From a virus: a stretch of 40,438 nt of DNA. Every line of letters starts with the position of its first letter. Within the stretch, counting starts at the first letter, position 1. The position numbers and the translations under genes are program-made. The notes under the pieces are model-generated. The model made no database searches. It saw only the letters and a program-made list of their open reading frames with translations, and had not been told where the DNA came from. Where the stretch lies: positions 1 to 40,438 of IMG/VR virus record IMGVR_UViG_3300030399_000042. One strand, given 5' to 3'. This document shows positions 37,296 through 40,438 of this stretch, piece by piece.

Positions 37296-38204
37296 ATGTC
37301 AGAAACACAGTCTCAAATCACATTCCGCAGAGCTAAACATGATAAACAAAATCCTTATGTAATGATTTCTCGCGAAATGTTGCATGACAAATCTATATCT
37401 CCAAAGGCAAAAGGAGTTCTTTGTTACCTTCTTTCACTTCCTAACGATTGGAAAATCTATCATACTCATTTAATGAACGCTCTCGACGTAGGTAAGGATT
37501 ATCTAGATTCAGCGATAGACGAACTTCTTGCGTCAGGTTACGCAACTAGAAGTCGAGAAAGAGTAAAAGGATTATTTCAACCTTATCAGTATGAAATTAG
37601 TGAATTTAAAATATTTATTCCAGAGAGGGAAATCCCACTTGGTGAACTTAACAGAGACGAAATGCCTCCACAAGATAGTTTCAACCAAAGCGGGTTAACC
37701 GCAGCGGAAAACCCGCACATACTAAAGAAAGAACGTAGTTCTTTCTCCCCTCCCTCTCATCATCAAAAAAATACTACTACTAATACTACTAAAGAACAAA
37801 AGTCAGTAGTAGTATTTTCTTCTTTGAATAATCTTAAAATATCAAACGCTCTTAAAGAAAAAATTTCTTCTCAAAACTCCGAGGAATCTGTTAATCTAGC
37901 AGTAAAACGCTGTTTAGCGTGGTCAGCTAGAGCTAATGATGAAGCAGGAATCCTAACATGCCTAAAAAAAGCTTCGACATGGAATGATACAGTCTCAAAA
38001 GATGATAAAGTTATTAGTAATCAAGAATATCTGAAGTCTATAGCTCAACTCGATGGAAAAAAGATCGGTTTGACTCAAATTTGCATCGGAAATACCTACA
38101 TTGAATTCGTTTGTGGCCCTAAAGTTGTTAATTTAAGCATCGATAATGTAAACTTTAAAAAAGCTGTAGAAGATTACATGGAATATTTAAGAAGGAACAA
38201 ATAA
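37296..38204 (+). CDS. Replication-initiation-like protein with winged HTH
   Basis: ATG at 37296 (MSETQSQITFRRAKHDKQNP) has AAAGGTG upstream; a GTG at 37242 lacks one. 302 aa. The N-terminal domain (VMISREMLHDKSISPKAKGV, LCYLLSLPNDWKIYHTHLM, LDSAIDELLASGYATRSRER) is the winged-helix RepA/DnaD-like fold found in phage replication initiators and helicase loaders (lambda O-like placement). A Ser/Thr-rich linker (QKNTTTNTTKEQKS) leads to a C-terminal helical/beta domain. It probably recruits host replication machinery; no helicase or polymerase is encoded nearby. Confidence 0.75.
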   Translation: MSETQSQITFRRAKHDKQNPYVMISREMLHDKSISPKAKGVLCYLLSLPNDWKIYHTHLMNALDVGKDYLDSAIDELLASGYATRSRERVKGLFQPYQYEISEFKIFIPEREIPLGELNRDEMPPQDSFNQSGLTAAENPHILKKERSSFSPPSHHQKNTTTNTTKEQKSVVVFSSLNNLKISNALKEKISSQNSEESVNLAVKRCLAWSARANDEAGILTCLKKASTWNDTVSKDDKVISNQEYLKSIAQLDGKKIGLTQICIGNTYIEFVCGPKVVNLSIDNVNFKKAVEDYMEYLRRNK

Positions 38205-38440
38205 TGTCGGGTGAATGCGAAAAATGCAGCGAGCATTGTTTAGACTGCTCTTGTACTGATTGGAATCCGTATCACACTCCGACTGAATCCATTGATGATG
38301 ATATGTTGGCCATCCCAGAAGAATATTGGGTTGAGAAACTTCAACCAATCTTCAACGATTGGTCTTATCATCTCGAAGCTGGTTTAACTCAAGAACAACG
38401 AAAACAATTCATGCAGGAAATTATTGATGCACTCAGCTAA
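38204..38440 (+). CDS. Small Cys-headed protein, 78 aa
   Basis: Starts MSGECEKCSEHCLDCSCTDW: CxxC, C, CxC form a compact metal-site-like head. The remaining ~55 residues are acidic with PEEYWVEKLQPIFNDWSYHL. The start overlaps the replication gene's stop (AATAATG). Unknown role. Confidence 0.6.
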   Translation: MSGECEKCSEHCLDCSCTDWNPYHTPTESIDDDMLAIPEEYWVEKLQPIFNDWSYHLEAGLTQEQRKQFMQEIIDALS

Positions 38441-38795
38441 AACGCTTACTATCGAAGAATATTTTGCAAGAGCATCAAAAAAGCCAATAAAACATAAGTA
38501 CAATGCAAAACGGACAGAAGTCGACGGGATAAAATTTCCTAGCAAGTTAGAAGCTTCTTATTTTCGTAAACTAACTACATTGCAGGCTCAAGGAGATATT
38601 ATCTTCTTCCTGAGGCAGGTTTCCTTCGATTTACCAGGGAAAACGCGATACGTGGCAGATTATGAGGTTTTTTGGACTAATGGCGATATCAGCTTTATCG
38701 ATGTCAAAGGTCGCGATACTCCAATGTCCATTCTCAAACGCAAACAAGTCGAAGCGATATATCCAATAAAAATAGAAGTTGTCACAAAAGTATAA
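38427..38795 (+). CDS. DUF1064-type endonuclease-like protein, 122 aa
   Basis: ATG at 38427 with AGGAAATTATTG upstream. Starts MHSAKTLTIEEYFARASKKP. The core KYNAKRTEVDGIKFPSKLEA, then YFRKLTTLQAQGDIIFFLRQ, TRYVADYEVFW and ISFIDVKGRDT is the DUF1064 pattern (vDGi.F.S..Ea.ry..L......I..l..Q..f.l...Y.aDF....G....DvKG..T), a PD-(D/E)xK-like family; likely acidic residues are E53-type (LEAS), D of ADYE and D-x-K in IDVKG. Phage members are thought to be structure-specific endonucleases. Follows the replication genes. Confidence 0.75.
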   Translation: MHSAKTLTIEEYFARASKKPIKHKYNAKRTEVDGIKFPSKLEASYFRKLTTLQAQGDIIFFLRQVSFDLPGKTRYVADYEVFWTNGDISFIDVKGRDTPMSILKRKQVEAIYPIKIEVVTKV

Positions 38796-38840
38796 AAAGG
38801 CTACATCTTGATTTCATCCATCATCTTAGGAGTGCAATAT

Positions 38841-39086
38841 ATGCTGCAGAATCCCAATCCAATTGTAAAGAATTTCTTGCTCGCTGCCACTTTTTGCTTC
38901 TTTTTTTCCATCTTCATTGGTATTGTTTTGTTTTTTACGGGATGCTCGTACATCCCTGATCTAGCTAAAGACGTAGAAGACTATGCAACAGATGACGCAA
39001 TTAAAATCGAAGTGTCACGCGAAGCTCTTAGCGAAAATCATAACATCGATATAGATATAAAAGTTAACAAAACGCAGGGAAAATAG
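38841..39086 (+). CDS. Putative lipoprotein/membrane protein, 81 aa
   Basis: ATG at 38841 (MLQNPNPIVKNFLLAATFCF) with AGGAGTGCAATAT upstream. One hydrophobic segment (FLLAATFCFFFSIFIGIVLF) ends in FFTGCS, a lipobox-like Cys, followed by YIPDLAKDVEDYATDDAIKI. A secreted lipoprotein is plausible; similar proteins sit in early arms of related phages. Spanin or surface-exclusion roles are possible but unproven. Overlaps the next gene's GTG by one base. Confidence 0.6.
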   Translation: MLQNPNPIVKNFLLAATFCFFFSIFIGIVLFFTGCSYIPDLAKDVEDYATDDAIKIEVSREALSENHNIDIDIKVNKTQGK

Positions 39087-39250
39087 TGGATTCATACGAA
39101 CTAGATGTACATTGTCCCGATGGGGATTTTACTGTAAAATGTGATAGCTACTCCGCGAAACTTATTTACAAACCACCAACAGAAGAAATAAAAAGCCATC
39201 CCAAATACAAATTTGCAATGCATATATTGGAAAAAACATATGAACTTTAG
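39086..39250 (+). CDS. Small protein with GTG start, 54 aa
   Basis: GTG at 39086 overlaps the previous stop (TAGTG), with GGGAAAATA upstream. The product (M)DSYELDVHCPDGDFTVKCDS carries two cysteines and a short beta hairpin. The next gene's ATG (39240) lies inside its end. Role unknown. Confidence 0.55.
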   Translation: MDSYELDVHCPDGDFTVKCDSYSAKLIYKPPTEEIKSHPKYKFAMHILEKTYEL

Positions 39251-39527
39251 AGCCCTAGGCAAAAACGTTATACTTAAAAAAATACAGAAGATCAAAGATG
39301 ATTCTAAAGTTGTTATTATTCAAGTGCGTGAAGATAACGATCTGCCTCTCTACGAAATTCTTGAAATTGGCTATGAAGTTTCTGAAAATTACAGTCTTAG
39401 CATTGGTGATCATGTACACATTCAAAATCATTCCGCTATGGTATTAAACGACAAAGAACAACTATTCATCGTTAACTACGAAAAGATCATCGTTGCTCTA
39501 AAAAAGGAAACTACAAATGCCTCTTAA
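39240..39527 (+). CDS. GroES/Cpn10-like co-chaperonin
   Basis: 95 aa. Begins MNFRALGKNVILKKIQKIKD, matching the 'LRPLGDRVLVKR' opening of Cpn10, then PLYEILEIGYEVSE (the 'G.VvAvG' strand), NYSLSIGDHVHIQNHSAM ('v.vGD.Vlf...'), and LFIVNYEKIIVAL ('yliv.e.diLav'). A mobile-loop-like variable segment lies near residues 20-40. Phage GroES-like proteins (e.g. T4 gp31) replace host GroES to fold coat protein. Identity to the family is low, but order and spacing of the strands match. The start overlaps 39086-39250. Confidence 0.65.
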   Translation: MNFRALGKNVILKKIQKIKDDSKVVIIQVREDNDLPLYEILEIGYEVSENYSLSIGDHVHIQNHSAMVLNDKEQLFIVNYEKIIVALKKETTNAS

Positions 39528-39657
39528 GAAATCAACTAGCAAAGAAGCTTTCAAATCCAACATTAAAGCAGAAATAGCTGCAAATAAACCACCGAAACAA
39601 GCAGTAGCCATAGCATATAGCGAAAAACGACAAGCAGCAAAGAAAAAAGGTAAATAA
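39517..39657 (+). CDS. Small conserved basic protein, 46 aa
   Basis: MPLKKSTSKEAFKSNIKAEI, then NKPPKQAVAIAYSEKRQAAK. The 'MPlkKs.SK.a...Ni..e...gKP.kQAvAIA' pattern is among the commonest small phage proteins. Overlaps both neighbours by a few bases (TAATG with the next gene). Unknown function, possibly DNA-binding. Confidence 0.75.
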   Translation: MPLKKSTSKEAFKSNIKAEIAANKPPKQAVAIAYSEKRQAAKKKGK

Positions 39658-40022
39658 TGAGAGCAGGAATGAAATTAAACGAACTTCTAGAACAACTATA
39701 CGATAAAAAGATCGATGAATTCATCGAAGGCTTTAAACACTCATGCTGCGAAAATCTATGTAAATCCGCTTTACATGAAAGGGAATCTGATGATGAAGAA
39801 GCAGAATTTCCCATCTATGGAGATTATCTAAAAAATTTAAGAGGAGATTATTTAAAAATTTCTTATATTGATCTTTTCTGTATCGCTGATCGTAATACTA
39901 TGAGACCTTATGTTACTGCTTATGTCGGTGATGACGACTTTAAAATAAAAGAATTCGACTGCAAAGAAAAAGCCCAAAATTATTTAGATCAACTTATAGG
40001 AGAAATTAACAATGCTAGATAA
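39657..40022 (+). CDS. Hypothetical protein carrying palindrome copy 4
   Basis: 121 aa, starting MRAGMKLNELLEQLYDKKID; the ATG at 39669 is an alternative. Contains CCENLCKSALHERE, encoded across the 19-bp palindrome at 39758-39776, then SYIDLFCIADRNTMRPYVTA. Ends KAQNYLDQLIGEINNAR. Role unknown. Confidence 0.6.
   Translation: MRAGMKLNELLEQLYDKKIDEFIEGFKHSCCENLCKSALHERESDDEEAEFPIYGDYLKNLRGDYLKISYIDLFCIADRNTMRPYVTAYVGDDDFKIKEFDCKEKAQNYLDQLIGEINNAR
39758..39776. repeat. Dispersed palindrome, copy 4
   Basis: ATGTAAA-TCCGC-TTTACAT, identical to copy 3, but inside the coding sequence of 39657-40022. Confidence 0.7.
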
Positions 40023-40254
40023 ACTCAACTCAATCATGCGCTCAACTGCCCATTTTAGCCAACTACTTACTCCACTTACTAATCTAGTCGAGATGTACAA
40101 AGCTAACTACGCTAAAGACGGCACTACATTGGAAGCTTATATCGATACTCTATGTGAGTTCCTACAAGCTCATAAATCGCCCGTTGCGCCCGTAGAACCT
40201 GTAGTTCCTGCTGCTCAGGCCCCAGTTCCTCCGGCTCCTACTGCAGCTCAGTGA
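40012..40254 (+). CDS. Small protein with Pro/Ala-rich tail, 80 aa
   Basis: Starts MLDKLNSIMRSTAHFSQLLT. Helical first 55 residues (NLVEMYKANYAKDGTTLEAY), then a flexible PVAPVEPVVPAAQAPVPPAP tail. ATAGGAGAAATTAACA precedes the start, which overlaps the previous gene. The tail looks like a linker for binding partners; role unknown. Followed by a strong terminator. Confidence 0.6.
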   Translation: MLDKLNSIMRSTAHFSQLLTPLTNLVEMYKANYAKDGTTLEAYIDTLCEFLQAHKSPVAPVEPVVPAAQAPVPPAPTAAQ

Positions 40255-40269
40255 AAGCAACGTATCATC

Positions 40270-40302
40270 GATCTTATCCCAGCGTGGATAAGGTCTTTTT
40301 TT
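40270..40302 (+). terminator. Strong rho-independent terminator of the right early arm
   Basis: GATCTTATCC (40270-40279) pairs with GGATAAGGTC (40286-40295) across a cagcgt loop, with one G-T pair, followed by a run of seven Ts. It ends the rightward early operon just before the lysine-rich gene at the circle junction. Confidence 0.9.
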
Positions 40303-40312
40303 AAATAGGACA

Positions 40313-40438
40313 CTCTATGGACAAAAGTTATAAACTACTCATTAAAAAAGAGCAAAAGCTTGAAAAGGACACCAAAAAAGTCTTAGCTAAAGATAAAACT
40401 CGCGACAAAATAGTTGATAAATCTAAAAAAAAACTGAA
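40313..40438. repeat. Terminal direct repeat, right copy
   Basis: Exact copy of bases 2-127. Here the sequence upstream of the repeat is present, so the ribosome binding site (aggacactct before the ATG at 40317) of the lysine-rich gene is visible. The contig stops after codon 40 of that gene. Confidence 0.95.

Noticed and set aside
1-40438. CRISPR array, tRNA genes or insertion sequence
   Set aside because: No regularly spaced repeats, no cloverleaf-like segment and no transposase were seen by eye; the short direct repeats found are pairwise only.

Overview
The window is an essentially complete genome of a small AT-rich tailed phage, most likely podovirus-like, assembled as one contig whose ends overlap. 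Bases 2-127 are repeated exactly at 40313-40438, so the unit genome is about 40,312 bp, circular or circularly permuted. The evidence for a phage is a full virion set (small and large terminase, P22-type portal, scaffold-like protein, major capsid protein, T7 gp11/gp12-like tail tube proteins, fibres) plus RecT/YqaJ recombination genes and many tiny Shine-Dalgarno-led genes with overlapping stops and starts. I see no DNA polymerase, helicase, RNA polymerase, integrase or recognisable endolysin, so replication probably leans on the host. The host cannot be named from the sequence.

Layout. 1-500: a small lysine-rich gene and a leftward pair including a ribbon-helix-helix protein. 674-8810: rightward packaging/head genes (TerS, TerL, portal, conserved small head-region proteins, scaffold) with two leftward inserts at 1499-1675 plus 1105-1515 and at 7685-6671; a Tad2/DUF2829-like gene sits at 6481. 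8852-11666: a leftward accessory block between scaffold and capsid, holding a ParB-like protein, an array of five zinc-binding modules with a C-terminal helix-turn-helix, a DUF551-like protein and an HNH-type endonuclease. 11869-13048: the major capsid gene, split by a 217-nt group I intron. 13059-25307: virion structural, tail and probable internal proteins, several sharing one repeated beta-rich module. 25304-25697: two leftward membrane/coiled-coil proteins. 25833-28252: fibre genes, one ending in a C1q-like domain. 28224-35879: a long leftward run of about 25 small genes with RecT and a YqaJ-type nuclease near its promoter end. 36082-40254: the rightward divergent early arm, with an HTH regulator, a replication-initiation-like protein, a DUF1064 protein, a lipoprotein-like protein and a GroES-like protein, closed by a strong terminator.

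The arrangement suggests a divergent control region near 35880-36081, with a palindromic operator candidate, driving recombination and host-takeover genes leftward and replication genes rightward. Late rightward genes cover packaging, head and tail. A 19-bp palindrome recurs four times at scattered points of the map and may be a phage-wide regulatory site.

The most interesting points are the capsid-gene group I intron with a nearby HNH gene and a nuclease-less zinc-module array; two genes (portal and a Cys-rich early gene) whose protein-like reading frames begin upstream of any ATG/GTG/TTG and appear to start at ATT/ATC; a HAD phosphatase lacking its nucleophile aspartate; and a phage GroES-like protein. 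Functional assignments come from reading motifs by eye; no database search was run.
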